Shown here: in pieces, positions 37,345-50,506 of the stretch
How the letters are laid out: every line of letters begins with the position of its first letter
How positions within the stretch are numbered: position 1 is the first letter of the stretch
NCBI RefSeq assembly: GCF_001949145.1
Contig: NW_019091358.1
Span: forward strand, 922,053-986,052
DNA: 64,000 nt
Source of the DNA: Acanthaster planci
Lineage: Eukaryota > Echinodermata > Asteroidea > Valvatida > Acanthasteridae
Direction: 5' to 3'
Notes under the pieces: model-generated
The model's input: only the letters and a program-made list of their open reading frames with translations
The model's database searches: none
What the model was told of the DNA's origin: nothing
Position numbers and translations under genes: made by a program

Positions 37345-39370
37345 TGAAATTTCAGATTTTCAGTAGTAGAAAAACGTGTACGAAACCTATGGAGAAAAAC
37401 TTCAGCTCTAATATCATGTCATGTGACCCGTGATGATTTCATTTTGACGATTTTGTTCTGGGATCCTCTTTATGTGGAGTAAGAGTGTGCACAAATATGA
37501 AATAAGTTAGACTGACCAGAGTCCAGAAGTCTGTCTGCTAAAACGTTTGTACAAAAACTATGGAAAAATATTAAATAGTCAAAATCAATAAAATATCCGG
37601 TGATGACGTCATCATGACATCATAAATTGTGTACAATTTTTGTATAAGGGTATTTGTTGCCTGTAACTTTGATGACGATTACCAAAATGGTGCCTTGAAA
37701 AAGTGTACAAAGTCAATGGGCTGAAATAAAAGTACATCAGGAAAATTTTCATCTAGAACACTTCCTTTTCTTGTTATCTGCAAAGTTTCCACTCGATGGG
37801 ATATGTATATAGGGCTTTAAAACAGTTCACACTTAATGTAATTTAATTTAATTTTTATCTTTAAGCAAAATCTCTTAAAAACCTTTCTTTTCAGCTCAAT
37901 CTGCAAATTTTCAACCCAATCAGAGAAATAAGGATTTAAGTTATGCACCTTTAATTTCACGTAACTAGTCACGTGATGACATCGTCATCACATTATTAAA
38001 TAGATGCAATCTTTAGTTAACCATCTTCTTTTGGTATGAGTTCCACGAAAATGCAATATTTAAGGGGCCAAAATTACCTTGAAATCTGTGTACAAAGTCA
38101 ATGGGCAAAACCAAATATTCAAAAATCCATAATAAATCGCTTGATGACGTCATCAGGGTGTCGTCAATTTGTTATCATGTGTGTTCAAGGGTCTCCACTT
38201 CGTGTAACTTTGGTGATGATTACAAATTGCCGAAGGACCAAGACACTGCCTTGAAATCTGTGTAAAAAGTCAATAGGAAAAGATAAATGTTTAAAATTCC
38301 ATAATTAATCACAGGTGACGTCATCATGACGTTATTATTTTTGTGCAATCTTTCCCTGTGTTTCTTTGCTTGGTATACCTTTGGAAAGAATACAAGATCA
38401 TTAAATGACAGAAATATTACTTTAAATCTATGTACAAAGTCAATGGGCAAAAATAATTACTTAAAAATCTATTTAAATTACCTGATGACATCATCATGAC
38501 GTAATTGCTTTAGGACCATCTATACACAAGGATCTTTAATTTGTATAGGTTTTATGAAGATCCAAAGTTGCTTAGGCACTTAAGTCGTTGGTGGAAGAAA
38601 CGTGCACAAATGAAATGGGCTTTTTGGAAAAGAAGAAGAAACTGAAATTTTTCTGTTGTCAACAGAACAGATGGTTTTTGCCTTTTAAAATTTCACCAAT
38701 ATTTCACCAATTTCACAGCATCAACCTTACGGGGGAACGATTTGCACATGTCCACTTAGGTTCAAGTTTGGAACCCAATCAGACATGCACTTCAAGAGAC
38801 GTAGCGCCTGGGAGAGTGCCCCTTTAATGTCAAGTGACATGATTATCTGAGGTCTGTCACACATCCCCTTCTAGATATCTGCAAAGTTTCAACCTGCTGG
38901 TAGATATACTTCAAGAGATACCAAGCTTTAAATGATGTACCTTTAATGTCACGTGACTTTTCAACTGACTACGTCATCATTTAATGAGGCCAATTTTCGT
39001 CTGTCACACATCCCCTTACAGATGTCTGCAAAAATTCAACCCCCTGAGACATGTACTTCAAGAGATATAGAACTTTAAATGATGCACCTTTAATGTCACG
39101 TGACTTTTCAACTGATGAAGTCATCATCCCATGAAGTCAGTTTTCGATAGATGAATCTGTAACGTTTCAACCCGATGAGACATGTACTTCAGGAGATATA
39201 GCACTTCACATTATGCAATATTAATGTCGCGTGAATTGTCAGCTGATGATCATGAGATCATCACGATCGAGGCCAATTTTCGTCTGTAACATTTCGCTTT
39301 TCTAATTATCTGCGGAAGTTCATCCCAATGGAATATGTGCATTTGTAGTTCAGGAGATACGTGTTTAGGG
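37345..39370 (+). repeat. Composite CRE/E-box repeat, block 2
   Basis: Units with the GTACAAAGTCAATGGGC landmark lie near 37.71, 38.09, 38.26 (diverged) and 38.43 kb, each followed by a TGACGTCA or near match. From 38.86 to 39.37 kb a second unit type of about 140-150 bp repeats: CTGCAAA(G)TTTCAACC, then GACATGTACTTCA(A/G)GAGATA, TTAATGTCACGTGACTT and TCAACTGATG. Perfect TGACGTCA sites are at 37604, 38145 and 38316. An A+G-rich spacer with AGAAGAAGAAACTG near 38.63 kb also recurs in block 3. Confidence 0.75.
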
Positions 39371-40454
39371 CTACTGACAACAGACTTCACAAACTTTTCA
39401 TTAAACTAGACTTTCAGTTCAGTTTAATTTGTATGGGAGACCAAAACTCAACATCCCTTCAATATCTCTTTAGAATAAGATGACCTTGATTGGGATTATA
39501 GAGACAAACACAACGTTAGCTTTGCTTCTGTAAAGAAAAATGGGGAACGGACAATGAATAGTTATTTCAAATGCCAATACTTAATTTAATTCACTGCGTA
39601 CTTTTTTGCCTGATCCATGGCGAAAACATGGTTGAACGTAGGGAAATTATCAGTCTGGAAGTACAAAACGTGGAATACCATCAAATGAGTGTGCACTTCA
39701 GTTTTTTCGCCGTAACCATGTAAAACCCTCTTAAAACCAGAAGATATTGGGCTCTAATAGGGCCATCGGTATACACAAACTAAGAGACGTGATTTCAAAG
39801 ACGGGAAGAAATATATTGCAAACATCACTTTCACACGATTCTTCCAAAAGTACATCTTATCTCCTATCGACAGTAACTGGACAAATGATTACATCTAACA
39901 ACTGTACCTGTGAATGGACAGCACCATAAAATCAGAATAGATACTTAAGAAACATGGGAATACTTTTAAAATATCAGAAGTTGTGACCGTTACGAACTTT
40001 GCACAAGGCTCCGAAACTTGTGTTCACATTTTCTACAGAAATCTTGAACAAAACATGCCGGGACATTTGCACATACATCTTTCATACATCGTACATACAT
40101 ACATCATACGTCATGGTATTTTGATGAAGTCCTTCTGTAGAACAGTCGTGGTATGAATTGCATTTCAATCGACAACACCTACATGTTGGAAGAATTCCTT
40201 CGTGTATGTGCTGGTAAACATTCTTCGGTGTCTTCTAAGAAAAGGAATATATTAATTCATTGTGTGTCAGTTACATGTATATGCAGGGGAAAAAGGTGTA
40301 GGAACTGTCAACACTTTTGATATCACTTGGCTACATGCCAGTAGGAACATGTTCATAGTCCTCCATGGTAACCTTGGGGGACTGGACACATGGATGTTGA
40401 TCAATGAGTGCTTTGCATTAGTACATGATTGGGCGTCCCTCCTGTCTTTGCTTC

Positions 40455-40620
40455 GTGACCGCATTAATCAGAACTGGCAATCTGTTTGTATGTCAACGCA
40501 ACAGTAGGCCTTTTCACCATTACCTGTTAATTTCCTTGCTTCGTTGTACAGCAGCTTCCTTTATCATGGATATCTGTGCATCTGATCTACATGTAACTGC
40601 AGTGAAGTTGAATTCCTAAC
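40455..40620 (+). repeat. Dispersed duplicate pair, copy 1
   Basis: ATTAATCAGAACTGGCAATC, CAACAGTAGGCCTTTTCACC and ATCTACATGTAACTGC recur in the same order at 41405-41550, about 950 bases downstream in direct orientation, with several small indels. Confidence 0.65.
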
Positions 40621-41404
40621 ATCTGTGACTTTCACTTCAACAGCAGCATAAGGATTCCTATAAACAAGAAACAAATAAGAAAAATGAAACATCCAGCTTA
40701 TACAAGTAAATAATAAAAAAATATGAATTAGTAATAATGTGGTTTGTTTTGGGGGGATTACAATGAAATATACACATTGAATGTTTTGAAAAAATGATTG
40801 AAAAATCTTCATTCATATTTTAGGACATACATTTTTCTGAAGTGTATCATATAAAAACCGCCAACTCCTTTCTGTTCTGAAGATTTGCAGAGACTTCAAA
40901 TGACATGGGGATCAACTAAAATCTTTGGGATCGTTTAAAGGCTGATAACTTTGCACTATTTTTCCGAAACCAGTTTGAACGATTTCTGCAGTTGTTTTTC
41001 GATAAATTTTAGCGGTTACATGTATACATGCAAGTAAACCTCACTTCCTGTCAGTTGCGGTCTTGCTACAAGTAGTTTGATGAAGCTGTTTTCATCCTCA
41101 CGATCAGTCCTGCTTCGGCTGCTCTTATCCATCAATAATACCGAGACTATTGTAAGAAGACTGTCCTCAAGTCTGTGCCGATGAACATTTCTATCATCGT
41201 AAAAGAAAAACATACAAGTGTGTTTTTGCCTGCAACTGGGGACCCCCTATTGTTCCTCTTTGTTTGTACTTAAACTTTTTTAGAAGACCACCCATATGTT
41301 TGTACACAGTTGTCAATCGGGGACGCTCTGTCAATCGGGGACCTTCTTGTCCTCTATTGTTCAGGGTCCCCAACTGAATGCAGAAACAAACTCATATACA
41401 TTGT

Positions 41405-41550
41405 ACACACGGATTAATCAGAACAGGCAATCTGTCTGTGTGTCAATGCAACAGTAGGCCTTTTCACCTGTTACTTTCCTTGTTTTGTTGTATAGCAACT
41501 TCATTTGTCGTTGCTACCCGGGCCTCTGATATCTACATGTAACTGCGGTT
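41405..41550 (+). repeat. Dispersed duplicate pair, copy 2
   Basis: Second copy of the 40455-40620 sequence. The DNA between the copies holds short direct repeats of TGTCAATCGGGGAC near 41.31-41.34 kb and no recognisable gene. Confidence 0.65.
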
Positions 41551-44500
41551 ACTTTGAAAGCCAATGCTCAGAACTAACATGGAAAACAGATTCATCTCTA
41601 GCTTTCACTCCAGTACAAACGATACCTACAGTATACACACAAAGCAAAAGAATGAAATTCAAATACTCCGTGTAATATCAGCTTACGGTACATCGACATG
41701 TGTCAATAACCATAGCTCTACATTCAAATTTCATACCTTTTTGGATATTTACACATGTACCGTGAACCCGACTTGGTTTGTCCTCGGGGGGCATGGTTGT
41801 GAAATACGGTATTCACGGTGACGCGTTAGGTACTTTATTCGATGCCAATGCTGAGCACAATCGTAAAACTTAACTGTAAATATACAGTGCGCACATGTGC
41901 GTTCTGTGCTCCCTCCTGATTTTATTGAATTAAATCCTTAATTCATACTTAAACCATTGAATAATGTACACAGGACGGAGTTAATGAATATGTGCAAGTT
42001 GATCCTGGATTTGCTGAACACGTAGGACTTACATAATCACTGTTTATCGCTTTTTTCATCATTTGAACATAAGGTGACCATATCGAAATGTAAAAAAGGC
42101 CATTTGTACTGTAGAGTTCAAGTTTCTCGGGATATGTTGGTGCAAATTCAGAGCTAATTTGAGTGAGCTCTCTTCCACTGACATCACTGTCCAGACTTAG
42201 CACAAAAAGTGGAGACAAAAAACATGCAATTGAGAATGTTTTGTAATATACTTTTGCCTACCAGAACCAGTTCCATGACTTCATCCATCAAGCTTCCAAA
42301 CCCAGCTGCCCGCCGCACTTACGTGTATTGTATGCTTGTTGGGCTCGGTGCAACCTGGCCTTGCTCAAGATCATTGTGATCATGCCTATTCGGTGTCAAC
42401 TCCTTGTGCAGTTTCTTGAGCCGACGCATGAATTTGGTTTCAGTTCAGCTTTTATGGGATTACCTTGGAATCTTCTGAGCAAGCAAAATCCATTAAGAAC
42501 TCAGTTGGTGTAATTTCAGGTCCGGGAAGTCCCGAGAGGTCCTGAGAAAACACATGGGCCCGTCGAAAATGTCGTCCCGATCGAATGCATGTGCTGACGC
42601 GAGACGCACAAATGGTCAATACATGCATGAACAATTCGTGTTGAGCATAAAAATTGGTTAATGCTTGATGACATGAAATCTCAGAGTTCATGCCCCTTGA
42701 TATTTTGCACAATTTTTTCACAATCTACTTGCCAAATTATCTAGAAATTATGCCAGAAGACTGTGCAACGACGCTAATGTCGACTGATGTCGCACATGTC
42801 GACTGATCGCACAATGGACATGTGTAATAAGCCCTATATAAAATCTTTATGTAAAGTCACAATTGGGTATTAGGTTTCACAATGTGTACAAAGTCAAAGA
42901 GAGAAATGAAATCTTCAAAATTATATAATAAATCTAATTATGATGCCAAAGTGACGTCATGCTTCTACATTAATCTATGCTGATGGTCTTTGCTTGTACC
43001 AAGTTTAATTTTCTGAAGCGGTCAAAGTATTCGCCATTCTGAATGTTGGAAACGTGTACAAAACCTATGGGGAAAAATAAATACTCAAAACTCAATAAAA
43101 AAATCAGGTGATGACGTCATCGTGACGCCATGCTTCCCGGCACATCTTTGAGGCAACTTTGATGATGATTGACTCTTGCAAAAGTTCTAAAGTGCTGCAC
43201 ACAAACACTGTGTACAAAAGAATGGGAACAAGAAGTAGAAGAAGAAAAAACGAGAGCTTATCTGTCTGTTAGACAACAGAACAGAGGGCTTTCTCGCATT
43301 CTACTGTACATTTGAACAATTCAGGCATCAGCACACTCAGTCATTTTTCGTATATAACACCTCTCTTTCAAGTTATTTGTAAAGTTTCAACCAGATAGAA
43401 CATGTAGTTCTGGAGATATAGGGCCTTAAAGAGTGCATCTTTAATGTCACGTCACTTGTCTCTCGATGACGTCATCATCACATGAGGTCAATACTCCTCT
43501 AAAGCGCTCCCTGTTCAAGATACCTGCGAGATTTGAACCCAATCGGATATCTACGTCAGAAGATATAGGGCCTTAAAGACTGCACAATTAATGTCACCTG
43601 ACTTGCCTCCTGATGACGACATCATCACATGACGTCAACATTCGTCTGCAGCACTTGCCTTTCTAGTTATCTGCAAAATTACAACCAGATAGGACTTGCC
43701 CTTCAGGAGATATAAGGCTTTGAAGTTTACACATTTAATGCCACGTCACGTTGCTCGTGATGACATCATTATGACGATTTTCTTCTTGGACCTTCTCTAG
43801 CTTTTGGTTTAAAGCAAGAACATAAAATGTATCACCAGTCAGATTTATATGAGTGTCAAAGTCTGGCCGTTGAAAAAAACGTGTACAAAACCTAGGGGAA
43901 AAATTACATATTCAGAAATAAATATAAAATTAGGCGATAGCGTCATCGTGACGTCATAAATTAGGTATTTATTTTGCATCATGGTTTTTGCCGGCTTTAA
44001 CATTGATGACGAATGAAGATCGCCAAGTAACCAAAATTGTGTCTTGTAAACATGTACAAAGTTAATGGGCTTCACTTAATCACTTGATGACGTCATCAGG
44101 ACGTCATTCTTCTAAACTGCATTGCACTGTGCAATGTCTTTGTTACAGGCAGATGTAACCTGTTCACCCACGTAGAAGCTAATACACAGTGTACATGCAA
44201 GAATGGATTCTCGAGTGCGCAATTATCTTAAGGTGTGCTTTTGTTGTCGGCGTTTGGTCTGTGTAATACAAGTTGATCAGTTACGCACTTGATAAAACGC
44301 ACTTTGATGCTTAAGCTACCATATTGTAGACGATTCGTGTCTTTTCCTGTCAGGGTTTATTTTGGGGGGGAATTTTTAAGAATTAAAAGACTTTTATTAT
44401 AACTTCTGATCTGATGACGTCATTGGCCTAAAATTTCACGCGTGTTAACTGGGAAAAGAACATCCAGATCAATTTTCAAATGATTCAGACAAACTTCACC

Positions 44501-45279
44501 CCCGCCATCCATTCAAAATTTATTTTTCAGAATTCTTAACCTGTCGCTAGAGGGTGCTCGTCACCGAGAGTTGGCAAATTTTCAAGCACTTGTGCTGAGA
44601 GCAGATCGCATTGTATGGAACACCCAAAGAAATAAAATGTGTTTAATCTTTAACTGTGCTCTTTCCACGAAACAAGTAATGTTTTGCATTGTATTTGGTA
44701 TTGTACATGTCTGATTGGGTTGAAACCTGGCAGATATCTTGAAAGGGAAGTGATTAAGACGAATATTGACCTCATGTGATGATGGCGTAACCAGGTGAGA
44801 AGTCACGTGACATTAAAGGGGCATCCTTTAAATTACTATATCTCCTGAATCACATTTCGAATTGATTGAAACCTTGCAGATATCTTGGAAAGGGAGTGCT
44901 TCAGTCAGATATTGACCTCATGTGATGATGACGTCATTCGGTGACAAATCACGTGAAATTAAAGGTGCATCTTTTAAATTACTATATCTCCTGAAGTGCA
45001 TGTTCGATTTGGTTGAGACTTGCCAGGTATTTAGAAAGGGAAGTGTTATAGACAAAATTGACCTGATGATGGTGACGTCATTACATAATCATGTCACTTG
45101 ACATTAAAGGGGTACCCTCCAAAGCGCTATGTCTCTTGAAGTGCATGTCTGATTGGGTTCCAGACTTAAACCTATATGGACATGAGCAAATCATTCCACC
45201 ATCAGGTCTATGCTGTAGATTAATTGATGAAATTTCAAAAGGCGAAAAAGCCATCTATTCTGTTGGCAACAGACAGATA

Positions 45280-45640
45280 AGCTCTAGTCATTATAACTTC
45301 TGATCAGATTTCGTCATGGGCGCCAAATTCCACACGTGTCAACTGGGTAAAGATCATCATCCACATCAATTTCAAGGCGGCTCGGACAAACTTTGCCGTA
45401 GACATCATTCAAAATTCATACCCCCAAGTGACTAACACTGTTAAAAACAAGTCAGCATCTATTGCCAATTTTAAGCAATAAGCCTATATCTGGTTTCGAC
45501 CGGAAGGAAGGATCACGGGATTTGACCAACATGACGTGAATTGAAGACCAAATTTTACTCTGCCACTTGACACAAACACAATGTTGCGGGAGGCCACGGT
45601 TGATTTTTATAGGGATTTTGAAAAATTTAATATGATATTT
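45280..45640 (+). repeat. Internal duplication in block 3, copy 1
   Basis: TATAACTTCTGATC, CAACTGGGTAAAGATCATCATC, CATTCAAAA, TAAGCAATAAGCC, ACCGGAAGGAAGGATCACG and GGGAGGCCACGGTTGATTT appear in order and recur at 46450-46860 with an extra segment near 46.61 kb (first word list is of separate words). Confidence 0.65.
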
Positions 45641-46449
45641 TAAAATTTAATAACAAATCACTTGATGACGTCATCATGACGTTATTATTTTAATACTTTG
45701 TTTGCCTCAAGGTCTGTGCTTGATGTAGCTTTTGTGATGATCAAAGTTACCTAAATGGTGTCTCATAAACGTGTACAAAGTCAATGGGCTGAAATAAGTA
45801 TTTTAAAAATCAGTAAAAAATCACTTGATGACGTCATCATGACGTCATTGTTCCAGAACCCTCTATACACCGGGGTCCTTCATTGATGAAAGTTTGATGA
45901 AGATCCAAAGTTGCTAAGGGATTAAAGTCGATGGTGGCAGAAACGTGTACAAAACAAAGAGGATTTAGGCAGAAGAAGTCGGAAGAGAAAAAAACTAGGG
46001 GTTTGTCTGGACAGAGCAAAGGGCTTTTTCGCAGTTTTCTTTAGAAAAAGGCATTCCTACATCGCGGAAAGAGCACAGACTAGAGATTTTATATAGTTAT
46101 CTCCTTTGGCGTTCCATACAATGCGATCCGCTCTCAGCGCCACGTGCTTGGAAATATGCCAACTCTTGAGTATAATGCCCTATGCACATTGCAATGCCCG
46201 TGTCACAGGCAGATAATGTGTGTCCATACACACAGTAGCCAATGCATGGTATGCGAATGGGAATTTGAAGTACGCAGATATTTAAAGGGGTTTTGTTGTC
46301 GATGCGTCCTCTGTGTAAAGAATTACACAGCTCATGCACTTCATGCAGTTGACTCCCATGTTTTATCTATCATCTAATGGACAACTCACGCTTTTATCTC
46401 CTGAGTTTGATTTTTTACGAATTTTTAAAAATAAAAGTACATGTATTTT

Positions 46450-46860
46450 TTATTATAACTTCTGATCTGATGACGTCATCAGCCCAAAATTTCACATGTG
46501 TTAACTGGGTCAAGATCATCATCAATATCAATTTTCAGCCGATTCCGAAAAACTTCGCCAGAGACATCTATTCAAAAGTCATTTTGCGTAAATTTTAACC
46601 TGTTGTCAGAGGGCGCTCGACAATTACATGATGTCATCAGTAGATGATTTGGAGAATAATATACCCAAACAGACTAACAACGTTGAAAACAAGTTGACAT
46701 CTAATACCCCTTTTAAACAATAAGCCCACTTCCGATTTCAACTGGAAGGAAGGGTCACGTGATTTGACCCACACAAGATGAATTGAAGAACAATTTTTCA
46801 CTCTGCTGCCACTTGCTGCAAACGGGAGGCCACGGTTGATTTATATGGATTTTTACAACT
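46450..46860 (+). repeat. Internal duplication in block 3, copy 2
   Basis: Counterpart of 45280-45640, roughly 75 percent alike by eye. A partial third copy starts at 44.395 kb. The sequence just upstream of each (44.13-44.33 and 46.19-46.38 kb) is also related, so the duplicated unit is near 2 kb. Confidence 0.6.
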
Positions 46861-47976
46861 TTAACATAAAATTTAAATGTTTAAAATGGGACAATAAATC
46901 ACTCTATGATATCATTATGACGTAATTATTTAGGTGCTTTCTTTATTTTAAGGTCTGTCCTTGGTGTAATTTTGATGACAATCGAACATCGGTAGATTAC
47001 CATAATGGTGCCTCGAAAACGTGTACAAAAACAATGGGCTAAAATAAATATTTGAAATTAAATAATAAGTCTATTCATGGTGTCATCGTGACGTCATTCT
47101 TCTAGGATATCTATGCATAAGGGTTGTTCATTGATGTAAGTTTGATGACGTCATCATGACGCAATTATTTTAGTATCGTCTTTGCCTCGAGGTCTTTCCT
47201 GGGTGTAACTTTGATGACGATCGAAGACAGCTGAGTAACCAAAATGATGCCTCAAAAACGTGTTCAAAGTCAACTTGCTGAAATGGATATTGAAAAGTCA
47301 GTAATAAATCAGCTGATGACGTCATCGTGACGTCATTGTTCTAGAACCATTTATGCATAAGGGTTGTTCATTGACGTAACTTTGATGAAGATCCATAGTT
47401 GCTTATGCACCAAAGTCGATGGTAGAAAAACGTGCACAAATGGAATGGGCTTTTTGGAGAAGAACAAGAAGAGGGAGAAGAAACAACGAGAAGTTCGAGA
47501 ACAGAGCATAAGGCTCCGCATTTTGAATGTTTCTTATGAAAGGGAATAGGGCTTTAAGGAATGACCATTAAATGTCACATTATTTTTGGTCCAGCTACCT
47601 GAAAAGTTCAAACGCACATGGACTCCGGGAGATGTGAACCTTTAAACATTGCACCTCAAATGTCACTTTGCTTGCCACTTGAAGAAGTCATCATCACATG
47701 AGGACAATTTTCGTCTTTAACCTTTCTTCCCATGTAACAAGCAAGTAGATGAATACAACAGGCAAACACTCTTTGAAAAATGCACTGATTGTGTGTCTAT
47801 TTCTGCCAAGGATTTTCAAAAAGATGGAAGTAAAGGTAATGGGAAACGAAGTGTGAATGTGGTGAAGAAATCAACGTACACAAATTTGGCAGAGTGTCTG
47901 TGGTTAGGTATCAGTGCAAATTTAAAAAATAATACAAAATGACACCATTTCAGATTTTGTGTACTGGTACTGTTAT

Positions 47977-48001
47977 CTACCTACCTACCTACCTACCTAC
48001 C
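47977..48001 (+). repeat. (CTAC)n microsatellite
   Basis: Six uninterrupted CTAC tetramers and one extra base, inside the third composite block. Confidence 0.95.
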
Positions 48002-48349
48002 AATTTCCATGACAATTGGATCTTCCTTTATGTGTGTTTCAAAAACCCTTTTTTAAGACGTCATCATGACGTCACACATTTTTCCAAATTTTGAACATTT
48101 ATGTATTGCGCAACGAACCTAATGCAAAACATTAATTTATCATATTGCGTTAGTGAGATATTGCAAAAGTTGGAAAATATATTCAAAAGTTTAAAATTAT
48201 ATATAAAATCGCAAGATGATATCACGATGACGTCATCTTAAATTTCATCTAGAACACATCCCGGTCTAATAATATACCAAGTTTCAACCCAATCGATCAT
48301 ACCGTTCTGTAAATATAGGGCTCTGAAATAATGGACTTTGTGATAACGT

Positions 48350-48740
48350 CATATGAGCGATGATGATCCACCAGAGGGCTCAAGGCGCTAGTACAAAGAT
48401 ACTAATTAAACGTCTCATTGAAGAGATGAGTCTTCAGATCCTTCTTAAACGTCGGGAGAGAAGGGGAAGATCGTAACCATGCCGGCAAATTGTTCCAAAG
48501 ACGAAGTGCAGCACATGAGAAAGTGCCATTCCCCCATGAATGAAATGACCTGGGTTCTTTAAGAAAATTCATATTATTGATCGAAGTCTACGTGTGGGAT
48601 TGTATGGTTGTAATTAGGCATCAATATATGCCGGAGCAAGACTGTGGAGTGACTTATAGACAAATAAGAGCATCTTGTAAATGATTCTGAACTTAACAGG
48701 CAACCAGTGCAGTTCTTGTAGAATTACCAAGATATGCAGC
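48350..48740 (-). mobile_element. 5'-truncated non-LTR retrotransposon 3' end
   Basis: On the minus strand the reading is LQELHWLPVKFRIIYKML, then YKSLHSLAPAYI, a stop, then LQPYNPTRRLRSI, WGNGTFSCAALRLWNNLP and LPTFKKDLKTHLFNETF, followed by GCGCCTTGAGC. The LHWLPV...YKALHGLAP...WNxLP...FKxxLKTHLF series is the standard C-terminal end of LINE reverse-transcriptase polyproteins of the CR1/L2/Rex1 group. Only the last part of ORF2 and a short 3' end remain, and an in-frame TAA after AYIDA marks decay. Truncation from the 5' end is typical for target-primed insertion. Confidence 0.85.
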
Positions 48741-49079
48741 ATGTGTGGAAAAATTGGAGAACAATTTGAAATTTTGATTTTAAAGTGCCCTCTTTTACGT
48801 TCAGAAATGTAATGTACATGGACATATTTCACCCTTTTTTTTCTCCGAAATTTAACTTATGCCACGCCCTAACAAGAAACACATCACGAAATGAAATCTG
48901 CAGCTTAATTATATTTCTCTTTAGTAAAGTTTTACACAATGCGGAAGATCTCCGCAGATGGATTTTGGTATGGTCGTTTGCTGGCTGGCGTCGTCATCTT
49001 AACAACAATAGAAACTGATCACGACTTTGCATTATTTTAGCGCATGCGCACAAACTAAGTGGAAGGAATGAACATACGT

Positions 49080-49370
49080 GCCTACAAGTGGTTGCTAAAA
49101 CTATGACTGGCCGTCAGAGCAAAAGCACAATTGATAACGTAATAAAAATCACACCATTTATTAAAACACCAGTAATAGGCCTTGTACTTGTTCTACTAAC
49201 TGAAAACATTAAATGAAATACAACCCTTTCTAAAATGAACGAGACAAAAGTACATTTTGGACGAATTTGAGGTTTAAAAAAATCGAAAACTAACAAAAAG
49301 GTGATTTTTCTGCAAAATTTGGCAGCCCATACAAACTGTAGGCAAAATGGGAGTGGTCTATACATCGTGC
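49080..49370 (+). repeat. Interspersed repeat joining the 471 and 4236 copies
   Basis: Its first 85 bases match 471-560 and its last 110 bases match 4236-4372. The middle 80 bases have no counterpart that I can see in the window. The frame across it on the minus strand is not coding by family resemblance. Confidence 0.5.
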
Positions 49371-50465
49371 CCGAACGTGGCCCTCTCTATTGTTTGCTGG
49401 GAAGCGGAACCTTGGGTCCTTGCCCTGTGCTTCTCGTCCGAGCGGATGTGTTTACAACTTACTAAGTACGCCCATCTCAAGAAAAAACTGAAATTTCAAA
49501 AATATTAATCAATTTCTACAAATGATCGCGCACCAGACGGAAGAATGTCGCTTGAATCCACTTCATTGCCATTACTACCTTGAAACCAAGCACACAATGA
49601 GGGAGTATAGTTTGATTAGAAATTTATTTTTGTCAAATAACAGCAGGGTTGCGTGGGCCCTTCCTCGCCACTTGGGATGTCATTAGCATATACCTTTAGC
49701 CCTTTTCCTCCCACTCTAAAAAAGATCAATTTTTTGCAGCTTCCTCTTTCTCGAAATACACGGAAAGCAACTATATTTATCCCCAACTTTGTCTCTTCAG
49801 AGGCAACCTAACCCCACATAACTATCTGCATTTGCTTATCTGCTTTCATGTTACATGTATGAATCAATGGATCTGACATGGGCCTTGCGATGCATCATTC
49901 AAACGTTATTGGAAATATGATGAATCCCTTCTAACATCATGTGAATCTATAGCTACTTCTATGATGAGGGCTTGCCATCACAGCCCAAAGTTCTGAGACC
50001 TACTGCGGCAATTTTCTTTTGCCTTAGTTTCCATATTTGAATTTCGCTCTTTGGTGTTTGAAATGGGATTTGAATGCTATCCATTTGCACTAATATCTCT
50101 GCATGATGGACTGCTTTGCCGGATGCCCGATAGCAGTACGCAGTAAATTGTTTTTTGTATATCTCCGATGCTCGATAGTGCTTTATTGCACCGCAGGCAA
50201 CTGAACCATTATGCGACTTCTGAAGAGAAGGAAAGAAGGGCCTTCACGTTGCATTTCCAACTCGACTAATCAACCTCTCATTGGGTTTTGGTTTGGGGGA
50301 AAAATATTGTACGCCGCGAGTGTTGAAGTGCACTGTGATGCAATCCAAACCTATGTATTGGTTTTATATTCAATAATGTAAAAAGATAATTTTGACCTGC
50401 TTTAAATAATTTTGCACGCACGCACCAAATAACCTCAATATTAGTGTACGCTATGGGCGTATTCC

Positions 50466-50506
50466 AAACCCCGTTCTCGTGTTAGACGAACACGAGAACG
50501 GGGTTT
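50466..50506. repeat. Perfect 18-bp-arm palindrome
   Basis: AAACCCCGTTCTCGTGTT (50466-50483) and its exact complement (50489-50506) flank the loop AGACG. A related word, CATGGGGTTTCGAGTCC, in opposite orientation near 50905-50921 suggests this is one end of a decayed inverted-repeat element of about 0.47 kb. Confidence 0.8.

Larger units (their letters stand above)
42840..48350. repeat. Composite CRE/E-box repeat, block 3 (expanded)
   Basis: The largest block mixes all unit types. The GTACAAAGTCAATGGGC type occurs near 44.05, 45.77, 47.02 and 47.26 kb. The CACGTG type (CAACCxGAT, GGAGATATAGGGC, TTAATGTCAC) runs forward at 43.36-43.75 kb and in reverse at 44.69-45.15 kb, so part of the array is inverted. 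A third type begins TATAACTTCTGATCTGATGACG (words, not contiguous in all copies) at 44.4, 45.29 and 46.45 kb. By hand I count about 19 perfect TGACGTCA sites here, including close pairs at 45829/45840 and 47317/47328. No conserved reading frame is visible. Confidence 0.75.
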
